Counted from the first letter of the stretch, positions 1 to 7,424 are shown. The stretch is DNA of 16,113 nt from Caldilineaceae bacterium (GCA_015494005.1 WGCB01000492.1:1-16113), one strand, 5' to 3'. Numbers and translations are program-made. Notes: generated by a model from the letters alone, not told the origin.

Positions 1-220
1 CATCCGCAACAGCAGTCCGTAGGCTTTTATGAGGGCGGACCAAGTTGTAATCGCTGTCTTCCCGCACGGCTGAAGCGCGACACGCCTCAAGTTGCTCGGA
101 AAAAGCCAGGGTCTTCCGCACCTGGCGACTGTTGAATGACCGGCTGGTGAGTTGACTGCGCTCAATGTAGGCCATGCTAGCATCGCATATGGATGCCCCC
201 TTCCAAGAAATCGTCACTCA
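1..220 (-). pseudogene. DDE transposase remnant (C-terminal part, truncated)
   Basis: An open minus-strand frame runs from just after an in-frame TGA (218-220) through an ATG at 175-173 to the window edge, where it is still open. From the ATG it reads as about 58 residues with MAYIERSQLTSRSFNSR, then VRKTLAFSEQLE, then YNLVRPHKSLR. The 'YIER...LT' start, the 'RKTLAFS' block and the 'YN.VRPHKSLR' block are what one expects near the C-terminus of IS1-like/integrase-core DDE transposases common in Chloroflexota and cyanobacteria. The catalytic N-terminal part should lie at higher coordinates, but no frame between 220 and 480 shows it. This copy is therefore 5'-truncated, or joined to the lipoprotein leader by a deletion. 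The exact IS family is uncertain, and the C-terminus and any inverted repeat lie outside the window. Confidence 0.62.
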
Positions 221-484
221 GACTTCAACAAACACCCAGCTTCGCCCCGAATTCCCCGCGCAAAGCGGATGAAATCCGGGCGGAGCTGTGGTAAAATAGG
301 CCACAGAGACACCCCGTGTAGCGATTCTTCCGTGAAGTCTCCTCTTCCTTTTGATGTGCAAACACTTCGCCAGAATGTGTTTTGCATCGGTCATCGCTCT
401 CTTCTTGCGTGCCTGCTTCTCCTACACCATACCGTGTTCTGGGCTGTGCAGCTCTAACATCGTTGCCTGTGAGGCGGCCTGACC
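221..484. other. gene-free stretch: leader of the lipoprotein gene
   Basis: No convincing gene lies between the transposase remnant and the lipoprotein. The 101-codon plus-strand frame over 152-457 has no recognisable protein character and overlaps the remnant. The stretch holds a candidate extended -10 promoter (289-297) and otherwise looks like an AT-richer untranslated leader of roughly 180 nt. No terminator or tRNA is visible. Confidence 0.5.
269..306 (+). promoter_or_regulatory. candidate extended -10 promoter inside an inverted repeat
   Basis: TGGTAAAAT at 289-297 is an extended -10 (TG-n-TAAAAT). The -35 position at 17-bp spacing (269-274, ATGAAA) is poor, as is common for extended -10 promoters. 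CTGTGG (286-291) and CCACAG (301-306) form a 6-bp inverted repeat around the -10, which could be an operator or chance. It faces the lipoprotein gene at 485. The same nonamer occurs in the trpB promoter on the minus strand. Confidence 0.45.
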
Positions 485-1582
485 GTGTGCACCCATCGAC
501 GAACGCCTGGACGCCCGCACCCCCAACCCTCCTCTCCAGAAGCGCTTGAGCCGCGCCTGGGTCTGTTCCTGCTGATCCTGCTCACAGGGATCCTCCTGGC
601 CGGCTGTGCCACGGACCCCAACACCATGCAGCAGATCTTCCCCATGATGGGCCCGGGCGCGTCTGCGGACGTCCAGCCCCAGGAAGTGGCCAGCCCCGCT
701 CCAGTTACACAGGCCAGCCCTACTCTGACCCACACACCTACGCCCACGCCCCTGCCGGAGGTGGCAGCCACCGTGCGCAACCGGCGGGTCAACATCCGCA
801 GCGGACCGGGGCTGGACTTCTCGATCGTGGCCAAGGCTCAGCAAGGCGATGCCTTCCAGCTCATCGGCCGTAACTCGGAGGGCAACTGGTGGCGGATCTG
901 CTGCGTCCAGAGGCCAGGGGACAAGGAGGGACAGGCTACCCAGCTGGCCTGGATCGCCGGCAGCGTGGTCACGGTGACAGGGCCCGGGGAGGAGCTGCCG
1001 GTGGTGACTGGCCTCTTCCCGGACGACTTCACCGCCCGCTGGTCCGTGGAGTATGAGTGCGGCTCTCAGCGTTGTGCGGTGCCCCGATGCACCGGCACGG
1101 TGACGGCCAAGGTGCGCCGCGCGGACAGCCCTCGCTGGCTGGAGGTCGACCGGACCGTCACCTGGGCAGGGAACTGTGGAGAGGAGGTCGCCTGGATCCA
1201 TCAGATCGACCGCTACACTGGCCAGGATCGCTACGGCAGCCAGGACGAGATCCTCTTCCAATACTGGGCTGGGGCGGTGCCGGGCCCCGCCACTGACACC
1301 TTCATCCTAGCCGACGGACGGGCGATAGCCGTCTGGTGCACCGGGCCCTTGAGTCAGGAACGGCCTGAGTCCGACGGTTGGATCACTGTCTACGATGGGG
1401 AGGGCTGCTACGACACCCGCACGGGTCTCCTGGCCTCTGCCCATTACACAAAACGATGGCTCTTCACCGGCACCTTTGAAGGAGAGGAGTACGAGCGGGC
1501 CTACTTCGGCGACTTCGAGGTGTACAAAGTTCAACTCCAGGAGAGCAATGCGGAGCTGGCCTCCGCCGGCCCTGCACCGTGA
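485..1582 (+). CDS. SH3b-domain lipoprotein
   Basis: Predicted surface lipoprotein of 365 aa. A hydrophobic segment (about residues 25-40) ends in the lipobox LLAGC, so Cys41 is the likely lipidated residue. A Thr/Pro-rich linker (TPTPTPLP, about 84-91) leads to a bacterial SH3 domain at about 96-160, with NIRSGPG at 103-109 and a GNWWRICC stretch. The C-terminal 200 residues are unrecognised and carry several Cys, including CGSQRC and later single Cys, so extracytoplasmic disulfides are possible. The GTG start at 485 is chosen because a GAGG-containing stretch lies about 10 nt upstream and it keeps the signal sequence intact. The 24-residue charged N-region is long for a lipoprotein signal, so a later start is possible. 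SH3b domains usually bind cell-wall or surface ligands; the ligand here is unknown. The 122 bp to the next gene hold no clear terminator, so co-transcription is possible. Confidence 0.85.
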   Translation: MCTHRRTPGRPHPQPSSPEALEPRLGLFLLILLTGILLAGCATDPNTMQQIFPMMGPGASADVQPQEVASPAPVTQASPTLTHTPTPTPLPEVAATVRNRRVNIRSGPGLDFSIVAKAQQGDAFQLIGRNSEGNWWRICCVQRPGDKEGQATQLAWIAGSVVTVTGPGEELPVVTGLFPDDFTARWSVEYECGSQRCAVPRCTGTVTAKVRRADSPRWLEVDRTVTWAGNCGEEVAWIHQIDRYTGQDRYGSQDEILFQYWAGAVPGPATDTFILADGRAIAVWCTGPLSQERPESDGWITVYDGEGCYDTRTGLLASAHYTKRWLFTGTFEGEEYERAYFGDFEVYKVQLQESNAELASAGPAP

Positions 1583-1649
1583 TCGTCTCATGCCCCGCCG
1601 CGGATCCCAGCGGCCACCCGTGAATCCCATCAGTTCGGTTCCCCCAGTG

Positions 1650-1693
1650 CATCCCAAAAGTCAGTTCATCCCAAAAGTCAGTTCATCCCAAAA
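1650..1693 (+). repeat. 17-bp tandem repeat, 2.6 copies, merging into a ribosome binding site
   Basis: CATCCCAAAAGTCAGTT occurs twice without change (1650-1666, 1667-1683). It is followed by a partial copy CATCCCAAAA (1684-1693) that runs straight into the AAGGAGG ribosome binding site of the next gene. A weaker degenerate copy may lie just upstream (about 1624-1636). Copy number in such exact direct repeats can change by slippage. Confidence 0.9.
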
Positions 1694-1704
1694 AGGAGGA
1701 GAAA

Positions 1705-2583
1705 ATGCGAATCCCAACGAAACAGCTGTGGCGAGCCGCCCTGCTCGCTGTCCTGGCGAGCCTGCTGGTGGCACCCCTAGGAACGGCCTTTGCCAGTGAC
1801 CATCTGCCGCCGGTGCCCATCACCTCGCCCCGGGATCCCCTGCCTATTCCCAACAGCAAGGTGCTGAGCCCCACGGCCATCTTCAACGACCTGCTTGTGC
1901 CTGCCTTGCCCACACCTTCCAAGGAGGCGGACGCCTTCGCCCTGTCGGGCAAGCCGGGGGTGCTGCCCAAGATCAGCAACATTGCCAACGGCATCACCTT
2001 GAACTACATGAACGCACCGGAGCCCAGCTCCTGTGTGGACTTCGACAAGAAGAGCAAGTGGAAAGGCGACGTCTTCACCGACTACTATCGAGGCTGGGGG
2101 CCCTTCGCAGTGGATGACGGCGGCTTCTACCGCTCCCGCAACGTGGTCTTCAGCATGGAGCGGGTGGTTGGCCCGGGCAAACACTACGGCGACGGCTACT
2201 CCTTGAAGATCGCCAGCACCCAGCCCTACGCGGCAGGGGTGGGCAGCCCCATCATCGAGGTGGATCCCGGCGACCAGGTGACGGTCAAGGCCCGCTACCT
2301 GATCTACAATCACGGCAACATCTCCACGGGCAACCAGTGGGCTTACGATTGGGCCTCCTTGGGTGTGAAGCCCGACGCCTACGGCGACACGGCCATCTAC
2401 GTCAACGGCTACGTCCGGGGCCAGTGGGCGGAGCTCACCAACACCATCACCGCCGGCCAGAGCGGCAAGATCATGGTCCTGCTCCAGGCCCAGAGCCCGG
2501 CCGCGCTGAACTCCAACATCTACTTCGACGATGTGGAGATCTACGTGAACGGCAAGGCCCTGAAGAAAAAGAACTGCCGCTGA
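1705..2583 (+). CDS. secreted protein of unknown function, jelly-roll-like C-terminus
   Basis: 292 aa, preceded by a strong AAAGGAGG site about 8 nt before the ATG. The first 30 residues form a classic Sec signal peptide: basic RIPTKQLWR, a hydrophobic core, then a probable cleavage after AFA. A proline-rich segment follows. The C-terminal 150 residues contain GYSLKI, SPIIEVDPGDQVTVKARY, a WAELTNTI strand and the ending NIYFDDVEIYVNG. Alternating strands ending in 'YFDDVEI' are typical of carbohydrate-binding, galactose-binding-like beta sandwiches, so a CBM-like fold is a reasonable inference, but no catalytic motif is visible. Two Cys remain in the mature protein, one after the proline-rich part (SSCVDF) and one next to the C-terminus (KKNCR), and they could pair. 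A terminator follows 77 nt after the stop. Family not recognised. Confidence 0.8.
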   Translation: MRIPTKQLWRAALLAVLASLLVAPLGTAFASDHLPPVPITSPRDPLPIPNSKVLSPTAIFNDLLVPALPTPSKEADAFALSGKPGVLPKISNIANGITLNYMNAPEPSSCVDFDKKSKWKGDVFTDYYRGWGPFAVDDGGFYRSRNVVFSMERVVGPGKHYGDGYSLKIASTQPYAAGVGSPIIEVDPGDQVTVKARYLIYNHGNISTGNQWAYDWASLGVKPDAYGDTAIYVNGYVRGQWAELTNTITAGQSGKIMVLLQAQSPAALNSNIYFDDVEIYVNGKALKKKNCR

Positions 2584-2659
2584 GCGCCCAGGGCGAGTGA
2601 ATGGGCGTCACAGTGACATGCCGAGACGGGCGTCCCAGCAGTCTATCCAAACAGTGTCG

Positions 2660-2707
2660 GTTGCGGTGGTGGATCTTCCGCCACCGCAACGTTTTGCCTG
2701 GTTTTTT
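2660..2707 (+). terminator. intrinsic terminator after the secreted-protein gene
   Basis: A 13-bp stem (2660-2672 with 2678-2690, one G.U pair) with a 5-nt loop is followed at once by GTTTT and then a second T-run at 2702-2707. It ends the plus-strand transcript of the gene stopping at 2583 and insulates the protease gene. Confidence 0.85.
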
Positions 2708-2742
2708 CGGAAGCAAGTTTTCCCCTTCCCGGACGAGCACGG

Positions 2743-2748
2743 TATAAT
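2743..2748 (+). promoter_or_regulatory. -10 box for the M50 protease gene
   Basis: A perfect TATAAT lies between the terminator and the protease GTG start, placing transcription start near 2755. No good -35 is seen at normal spacing (TTCCCC at 2720-2725), so the promoter may be weak or activator-dependent. Confidence 0.5.
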
Positions 2749-2796
2749 CCCCTCACTCGAACCGCTGCCACACCCGTCACCCAGGCCGCCCGGACC

Positions 2797-3546
2797 GTGC
2801 TTGACCCCGCTGCCCTGCGCACTTTCATCGTCTTCGCCCTCATCCTCCTGGCCCTGGCCGGGCTGAGCCGTCTCATCAGCCTGCGCCTTCAGGAGCTGGT
2901 CTACCTCCTCACCCGCTCCCAGGACATGCCCATGGTGGTCCTCTTCCTGGTGCTCCTGCCCGGGGTGGTGCTCCACGAGCTGGCCCACTGGGGCATGGCC
3001 AAGCTCCTGGGGCTGCGGCCGGGCCGCTTTCGGGTCTGGCCCCGGAAGCAGGGCAAGTACATCGGCCTGGGTAGTGTCAGCGTGCGCCGGGGCGGGCCCC
3101 TCTTGGATAGCCTGGTGGGCCTGGCGCCTCTCCTGGTCGGCTCCCTGCTGGTGACCCTCATCGGCCTGCGGATCTTCGACACCCCCAGCCTGGTGGCGGC
3201 CTGGGCCCGCAACCCCTGGCTGGATGGCCCCCTGGCCGTGCTCCGCTCCCTGGATCGGCCGGACGGGCTGCTCTGGGCCTACCTCCTCTCCGTGGTGGCC
3301 AACGCCATGGTCCCCAGCGCCAGCGACCGGGAGCCGGTAAAAGTCCTCCTCCTCTACGTCCTCCTGGCCGGCCTTCTCTACTTCCTGCTGGACCTCCCCC
3401 TGCGTCCCCTGGCCGCCTCTTTGACCTGGCTCATCCCGCCCCTCCAGATCCTCACCAGCGCCCTCCTCTTCGTCCTGGTGCTGGACCTGTTCGTGCTGGT
3501 CGGGTTGCTCTTGGCCCAGGGGATCCTGGGGCGCATGGTCCGCTGA
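2797..3546 (+). CDS. M50-type (site-2 protease-like) membrane metalloprotease
   Basis: 249 aa integral membrane protein. HELAH at residues 60-64 lies inside a hydrophobic helix, as in the zinc-binding HExxH of M50 intramembrane proteases. A second candidate motif, NAMVPSASD (169-177), sits in a later helix and resembles the N-x-x-P...D block that supplies the third zinc ligand (Asp177). Other membrane segments lie at about 7-28, 46-60, 108-127, 185-206 and 225-245. The GTG start gives an N-terminal helix directly; a clear Shine-Dalgarno is not visible and the leader is only about 40 nt. Family members cleave membrane-anchored substrates such as anti-sigma factors or signal-peptide remnants. 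No sigma/anti-sigma pair is nearby, so the substrate is unknown. It stands alone between a terminator and a convergent gene. Confidence 0.8.
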   Translation: MLDPAALRTFIVFALILLALAGLSRLISLRLQELVYLLTRSQDMPMVVLFLVLLPGVVLHELAHWGMAKLLGLRPGRFRVWPRKQGKYIGLGSVSVRRGGPLLDSLVGLAPLLVGSLLVTLIGLRIFDTPSLVAAWARNPWLDGPLAVLRSLDRPDGLLWAYLLSVVANAMVPSASDREPVKVLLLYVLLAGLLYFLLDLPLRPLAASLTWLIPPLQILTSALLFVLVLDLFVLVGLLLAQGILGRMVR

Positions 3547-3551
3547 CGCGA

Positions 3552-3581
3552 CGAAGCCGCCGGGCTGGACCGACGGCTTCG
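3552..3581. terminator. inverted repeat between convergent genes, possible weak terminator
   Basis: CGAAGCCG (3552-3559) and CGGCTTCG (3574-3581) form an 8-bp stem in the 74-bp gap between the protease stop and the trpB stop. There is no T-run on either side, so a role as a bidirectional terminator is only an inference from position. Confidence 0.4.
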
Positions 3582-3620
3582 CATGGCGCTTTGGGGTGAG
3601 AAGCGGCCCCTGGTCGTGGC

Positions 3621-4994
3621 CTACCCCACCTTGGGCAGGTGGGCCAGGCTCTCCTGGATGCGCTCCTCTGGGTACTCGTAGTCCTCCAGCTGGCCGGAAA
3701 GATAGGCGTCGTAGGCGGCCAGGTCGAAATGGCCATGGCCGCTCAGGTTGAAGACGATGGTCTTGCTCTCGCCGCTCTCCCGGCAGGCCAGGGCCTCGTC
3801 CATGGCCGCGCGCACCGCGTGGGCCGTCTCCGGCGCCACCACGATGCCCTCGGTGCGGGCAAAGCTGATGGCCGCCTCGAAGATGGCCCGCTGGTGCACA
3901 CTCACCGCCTCGATGAGTCCGGCCTCCTTCAGCGCGCTGACCTGGGCGCTCATGCCGTGGTAGCGCAGGCCGCCGGCGTGGATGGGGGCAGGCACGAAGT
4001 CGTGGCCCAGGGTGTGCATCTTTACCATGGGGGCCATCTTGGCCGTGTCCCCGTAGTCGTAGGCGTAGACGCCTCGGGTCAGGCTGGGGGAAGCGGTGGG
4101 CTCCACCGCCACCACCCGGGTGCTCTTGCCGTTGACGATGTTCTCTCGCAGGAAGGGGAAGGCGAAGCCGCCGAAATTGCTCCCGCCCCCAGTGCAGGCG
4201 ATGAGCACGTCCGGCCAGTCCGCGCCGAAGACCTCCAGCTGCTTGATCACCTCCTGGCCGATGACCGTCTGGTGCAGGAGCACGTGGTTCAGGACGCTGC
4301 CTAGGGAGTACTTGGTGTCCTCCCGCATCACCGCGTCCTCCACCGCCTCGGAGATGGCGATGCCCAGGCTACCCGGGCTGTCCGGGTCCTGCTCCAGGAT
4401 GGAACGCCCCGCGTTGGTGTCCGGGCTGGGGCTGGGAACCACCGTGGCGCCGTAGGTCTCCATGAGGATGCGCCGGTAGGGCTTCTGCTCGTAGCTGACC
4501 CGCACCATGTAGACCTTGCACTCCAGGCCGAAGACCTGGCAGGCGAAGCTCAGCGCGCTGCCCCACTGGCCGGCCCCCGTCTCTGTGGAGAGCCGCTTCA
4601 CCCCCTCCTGCTTGTTGTAGTAGGCCTGGGCCACCGCGGTGTTGGGCTTGTGGCTACCCGAGGGACTGGTCCCCTCGTACTTGTAGTAGATCTTGGCCGG
4701 GGTGTCCAGGGCCTTCTCCCAGCGGTGGGCCCGGAAGAGGGGCGTGGGCCGCCAGAGCCGGTAAACGTCTTGGATCTCCTCTGGGATCTCGATGTAGCGG
4801 TCCGTGCTCACCTCCTGCAGGATCAGGGCCATGGGGAAGAGGGGCGCCAGATCCTCCGGCCCGATGGGGTTCCCGGTGACGGGATGAAGGGGCGGCGGCA
4901 GCTCCACGCCGGCCGCGGGCAGGTCCGCGTTGATGTTGTACCAGTGGGTGGGCATGTCCTGGTCAGACAGGATCACCTTGGTCAAAGGGCTCAT
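3621..4994 (-). CDS. trpB: tryptophan synthase beta chain, TrpB2 type
   Basis: 457 aa PLP enzyme that condenses indole with serine to make tryptophan. The long N-terminal extension before the WRPTPLFRA block (81-89) and the total length fit the TrpB2 subgroup rather than the usual ~400-aa TrpB1. The PLP-binding lysine is Lys116 in GSHKPN. The catalytic-loop glutamate is likely Glu138 in ETGAGQWG. The phosphate-binding loop is TGGGSN (268-273). The start has AGGAGG 8 nt upstream. No trpA or other trp gene is adjacent. TrpB2 proteins are known to act without a stable TrpA partner, salvaging free indole or using related substrates, so the cellular role here is uncertain. It has its own promoter upstream. 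Confidence 0.9.
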   Translation of the reverse strand: MSPLTKVILSDQDMPTHWYNINADLPAAGVELPPPLHPVTGNPIGPEDLAPLFPMALILQEVSTDRYIEIPEEIQDVYRLWRPTPLFRAHRWEKALDTPAKIYYKYEGTSPSGSHKPNTAVAQAYYNKQEGVKRLSTETGAGQWGSALSFACQVFGLECKVYMVRVSYEQKPYRRILMETYGATVVPSPSPDTNAGRSILEQDPDSPGSLGIAISEAVEDAVMREDTKYSLGSVLNHVLLHQTVIGQEVIKQLEVFGADWPDVLIACTGGGSNFGGFAFPFLRENIVNGKSTRVVAVEPTASPSLTRGVYAYDYGDTAKMAPMVKMHTLGHDFVPAPIHAGGLRYHGMSAQVSALKEAGLIEAVSVHQRAIFEAAISFARTEGIVVAPETAHAVRAAMDEALACRESGESKTIVFNLSGHGHFDLAAYDAYLSGQLEDYEYPEERIQESLAHLPKVG

Positions 4995-5078
4995 GGTGGG
5001 TACCTCCTCGTTGGGTGTAGTGGACGAATGCGCGATCTGGATGAAGGAGAGCGGGGGAAGTGGACAAGCTTGGGGAGG

Positions 5079-5107
5079 ATTTTACCACCGCTAGAAAGGT
5101 TGGACAA
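5079..5107 (-). promoter_or_regulatory. trpB promoter
   Basis: On the minus strand TTGTCC (5107-5102) is separated by 17 bp from TAAAAT (5084-5079), with TGG immediately before the -10 (extended -10). Transcription would start near 5072, giving a leader of about 77 nt. That leader shows no leader peptide rich in Trp codons and no obvious attenuator. Confidence 0.65.
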
Positions 5108-5125
5108 ACAGCCCGGGGATCGCAG

Positions 5126-5158
5126 AAGCCCCGACCGAAGAGAACTCAGCCGGGGCTT
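5126..5158 (-). terminator. hairpin downstream of trxA
   Basis: AAGCCCCG and CGGGGCTT make an 8-bp stem, extendable to 12 pairs with two G.U pairs, around a 9-nt loop. It lies about 40 nt after the trxA stop and just upstream of the trpB promoter. No U-run follows, so it may be an imperfect terminator or only an mRNA-end stabiliser. Confidence 0.5.
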
Positions 5159-5197
5159 GAAGGGCAATCTGTGTCACCTGAGGAGAACCGCTGCAGG

Positions 5198-5524
5198 CTA
5201 TCCCAGGTGAGGCTGCAGCCGTCGCAGCAGCTGCTTCTTCGGCTGGTAGCCGATGACCGTCTCCACCGGCTCCCCGTTCTTGAAGAGCATCAGGGTGGGG
5301 ATGCTCATGACGCCGTAGGCCATGGCCGTGCTCTGGTTGGCGTCCACGTCCAGCTTGCCGATGACCAGCTTGTCCGGCATCTCTGCGGCGATCTCATCCA
5401 GGATGGGGGCGATCATCTTGCAGGGGCCACACCATTCCGCCCAGAAATCCACCAACACGGGCTTGTCGGCCTTCACCACCGTCTCCTCGAAGTTGGCATC
5501 CGTCACTGTCACTGCGTTGTTCAT
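5198..5524 (-). CDS. trxA: thioredoxin
   Basis: 108 aa cytoplasmic disulfide reductase. The active site is WCGPC at residues 31-35, preceded by the usual VDFWAE, and the cis-proline loop SIPTLMLF is present. The start at MNNAVTV is chosen because AAAGGAG lies 7 nt upstream and the length matches the family; the frame stays open for 62 codons upstream, but those residues are not thioredoxin-like. It lies 213 nt downstream of the mog-like gene. That spacer has a possible weak promoter, so it may be transcribed separately. Confidence 0.95.
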   Translation of the reverse strand: MNNAVTVTDANFEETVVKADKPVLVDFWAEWCGPCKMIAPILDEIAAEMPDKLVIGKLDVDANQSTAMAYGVMSIPTLMLFKNGEPVETVIGYQPKKQLLRRLQPHLG

Positions 5525-5655
5525 GATTGACTCCTTTACTGAATGCTCCACCTTGTGCGTGGGAGGATGAACACACAAGCCGCATCGCTCTGGGTTGGCA
5601 GGCCGTGCGGCGAACCCTATGGCACTGAACCATCCTCTCGATGAAAAGGATGTGG

Positions 5656-5685
5656 ATTCGACTACAATTCCAAAATTTGCTCCAA
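5656..5685 (-). promoter_or_regulatory. weak candidate trxA promoter
   Basis: On the minus strand TTGGAG (5685-5680) and TCGAAT (5661-5656) are 18 bp apart in the only AT-rich part of the mog-trxA spacer. Both boxes are imperfect. It would give a leader of about 125 nt. Confidence 0.25.
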
Positions 5686-5737
5686 AGAGGCGCTCCCTGG
5701 CCAGGGCCACGGGGGATCTAACGTCCCGAAAGCCTGG

Positions 5738-6358
5738 CTAGTTCCCTTCCGCCCCTGGGGGGACATCCTGGGATGGCCTCTGCTGAGCCTGACGACGGCG
5801 AAAGGCGGCGAACTCCTGGGGGTCCAGACCCCGGGTGCGCTTGCCGCCGCTGGGCTGTGGGGATGGGGCCGGCGAGGGCTGTAGAGCCGCCACCAACGGA
5901 GGCAGCACCTCCAGGATCCCCGCCAGGAAGAGCGGCGCCAAGGCTGGGTCCCCGGGCAGATTCAGCACCACCGTGCGCCCCCGGATGCCGGCCACGCTCC
6001 GGTCCAGCAGGGCCCGGGGATCCTCCTCCTGGGCCACGGCCCGCATCTGCTCCGGCAGACCCGGGAGCAGCCGCTCCAACACAGCCAGGGTGGCCTCGGG
6101 CGTCACCTCCTGGGAGCTGGGTCCAGGAGCCGGGCCAGTGCCCCCCACCGTGACCAGCAGATCCAGCTCCGCCTCGTCGCACCAGCGGCGCAGGATCTCC
6201 TCCACCAGGTAGCGGGGGCCGGTCACGTGGCGGCTCTCCTGCAGGAAGAAGCCGGGCAGTGTCTCCTGCAGCCGGGCCTGAACGGCCTCGGCGGCCGCCT
6301 CGCTGCCCTCCCCGACGGTGAGGAGTCCACCTCGGATGCTCCTTGCCGCTGCGGTCAT
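5738..6358 (-). CDS. MogA/MoaB-like molybdopterin-binding protein
   Basis: 206 aa with the MoCF-biosynthesis fold: LDLLVTVGGTG (GGTG at 72-75), EVTPEATL (84-91), then VAGIRGRTVVLNLPG, which match the body of MogA/MoaB proteins that adenylylate molybdopterin. Odd points: the N-terminal 'SDR' block of MogA is replaced by TVGEGSEA; the loop after GGTG carries a four-residue insertion (PSSQ); and the acidic residue before VTPEAT is Glu84 where Asp is usual. A Pro/Ser-rich, then Gln/Arg-rich tail (about 162-206) is extra. The start is supported by AGGAGG 7 nt upstream. No other molybdenum-cofactor gene is near. Enzymatic activity is therefore plausible but not shown. Confidence 0.78.
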   Translation of the reverse strand: MTAAARSIRGGLLTVGEGSEAAAEAVQARLQETLPGFFLQESRHVTGPRYLVEEILRRWCDEAELDLLVTVGGTGPAPGPSSQEVTPEATLAVLERLLPGLPEQMRAVAQEEDPRALLDRSVAGIRGRTVVLNLPGDPALAPLFLAGILEVLPPLVAALQPSPAPSPQPSGGKRTRGLDPQEFAAFRRRQAQQRPSQDVPPGAEGN

Positions 6359-6412
6359 CCGCCTGCCTCCTGGGGAAACAGGGGCGGGATGGGCCCGAGC
6401 CGAGGATGTACA

Positions 6413-6441
6413 AAAGCGGTGGGACTTCCATCCACCGCTTT
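6413..6441 (-). terminator. terminator of the rplM-rpsI transcript
   Basis: AAAGCGGTGG (6413-6422) and CCACCGCTTT (6432-6441) form a 10-bp stem with a 9-nt loop. Read on the minus strand the stem runs into TTTTGT. It sits 99 nt after the rpsI stop and 55 nt before the mog-like start, the expected place for the end of the ribosomal transcript. The short U-run makes it moderate in strength. Confidence 0.7.
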
Positions 6442-6539
6442 CGTCACTGACATGGACCCGGTGGGCTTGTTCCGCCTCCCATCCAGGCTCGTTCGGGGCA
6501 ATCCCAGAGCCACCTGCGCCGTCCTGGCCTCGCGCTGGT

Positions 6540-6935
6540 TTAGCGCTTGGTGTACTGAGGCGCCTTGCGGGCTCGCTTGAGGCCGGGCTTCTTCCGCTCC
6601 TTGACCCGGGCGTCCCGGGTGAGCATCCCCGCCGCCTTCAGCACTGGCCGCAGGTTGGGATCCGCCTTGACCAGGGCGCGAGCCAGCCCGTGGCGCACGG
6701 CCTGGGCCTGGCCGGACTCCCCGCCCCCCTTGACCTGCACGCTGATACTGAAGCTCTCCTGCAGTCCAGTCAGGACCAGGGGCTGCATCAGGATCATCTG
6801 GTCCAGGGCCCGGCCGAAGTATTCCTTCATGGGCTTGTTGTTGACCACGATCTCGCCCTGGCCGCCCGGATAGAGCCGGACCCGGGCCGAGGCGGACTTA
6901 CGGCGCCCCACTGCTTCGATGTACTCACCGTTCAT
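6540..6935 (-). CDS. rpsI: 30S ribosomal protein S9
   Basis: 131 aa, a normal length. It shows the S9 hallmarks: [12 protein letters not shown] at the N-terminus, the GGGESGQA segment, and the basic C-terminus ending QYTKR, whose tail reaches the P-site tRNA in the family. The ATG at 6935 is preferred, with AGGAGG 8 nt upstream; a GTG one codon earlier would also be possible. The ribosome binding site overlaps the rplM stop codon, so translation of the two genes is probably coupled. Confidence 0.96.
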   Translation of the reverse strand: MNGEYIEAVGRRKSASARVRLYPGGQGEIVVNNKPMKEYFGRALDQMILMQPLVLTGLQESFSISVQVKGGGESGQAQAVRHGLARALVKADPNLRPVLKAAGMLTRDARVKERKKPGLKRARKAPQYTKR

Positions 6936-6947
6936 CACAGATTCCTC

Positions 6948-7385
6948 CTATAGCTCCAGGGGCTGCGGCTTCTGCGCCTGGTGTGGGTGTTCGCTGCCCT
7001 TGTAGATCTTCAGCTTCTTCATCTGGGCCCGGCCCAGGCGCGTCTTGGGCATCATGCCCTTCACCGCCTCGTAGATGACCCGCTCCGGGAAGCGCTTCAG
7101 CTGCTCTCGCAGGGTGCGGCTCTTCAGTCCGCCCGGGTAGCGGGAGTGGCGGTAGTAGCGCTTGGCGTCCAGCTTGTTCCCGGTGACGGCGATCTTCTCA
7201 CAGTTGATCACCACCACGAAGTCGCCGTTGTCCACGTGGGGGGTGAAGTCGGGCTTGTGCTTGCCCCGCAGGATCGGGGCGATCTCCGATGCCAGGCGCC
7301 CCAGGGTCTTCCCTGTGGCGTCCACCACCCACCACTGGCGGCTGGCCTTGGCCTCCTGCTCTGTCAACATGAGTGTCTTCTTCAT
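6948..7385 (-). CDS. rplM: 50S ribosomal protein L13
   Basis: 145 aa. Typical L13 features are [24 protein letters not shown], the [11 protein letters not shown] block and [11 protein letters not shown]. The ATG of MKKTLM at 7385 is chosen over the upstream in-frame start because the family begins close to this point and a GAGGAG lies about 11 nt upstream. The 82-nt gap from truA holds a 15-bp tandem repeat. It pairs with rpsI as in most bacteria. Confidence 0.96.
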   Translation of the reverse strand: MKKTLMLTEQEAKASRQWWVVDATGKTLGRLASEIAPILRGKHKPDFTPHVDNGDFVVVINCEKIAVTGNKLDAKRYYRHSRYPGGLKSRTLREQLKRFPERVIYEAVKGMMPKTRLGRAQMKKLKIYKGSEHPHQAQKPQPLEL

Positions 7386-7424
7386 GACCCTATCTGCTCC
7401 TCGTGTTTCCGAACCCACACGTTT

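Noticed and set aside
174..183. ATGCTAGCAT perfect 10-bp palindrome
   Set aside because: Short, and it lies inside the transposase remnant coding sequence; chance is sufficient.
152..457. 101-codon plus-strand frame upstream of the lipoprotein
   Set aside because: No ribosome binding site or family character, and it overlaps the transposase remnant and the promoter.
422..1261. 279-codon minus-strand frame opposite the lipoprotein gene
   Set aside because: The plus-strand frame has a lipobox and an SH3b domain; the minus-strand one has nothing.
5695..5706. CCCTGGCCAGGG palindrome after the mog-like gene, as a terminator
   Set aside because: No loop and no U-run; common by chance in GC-rich DNA.
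5718..6431. 237-codon minus-strand frame in a second frame over the mog-like gene
   Set aside because: Gly/Pro/Arg-rich low-complexity product; the other frame matches MogA/MoaB and has a ribosome binding site.
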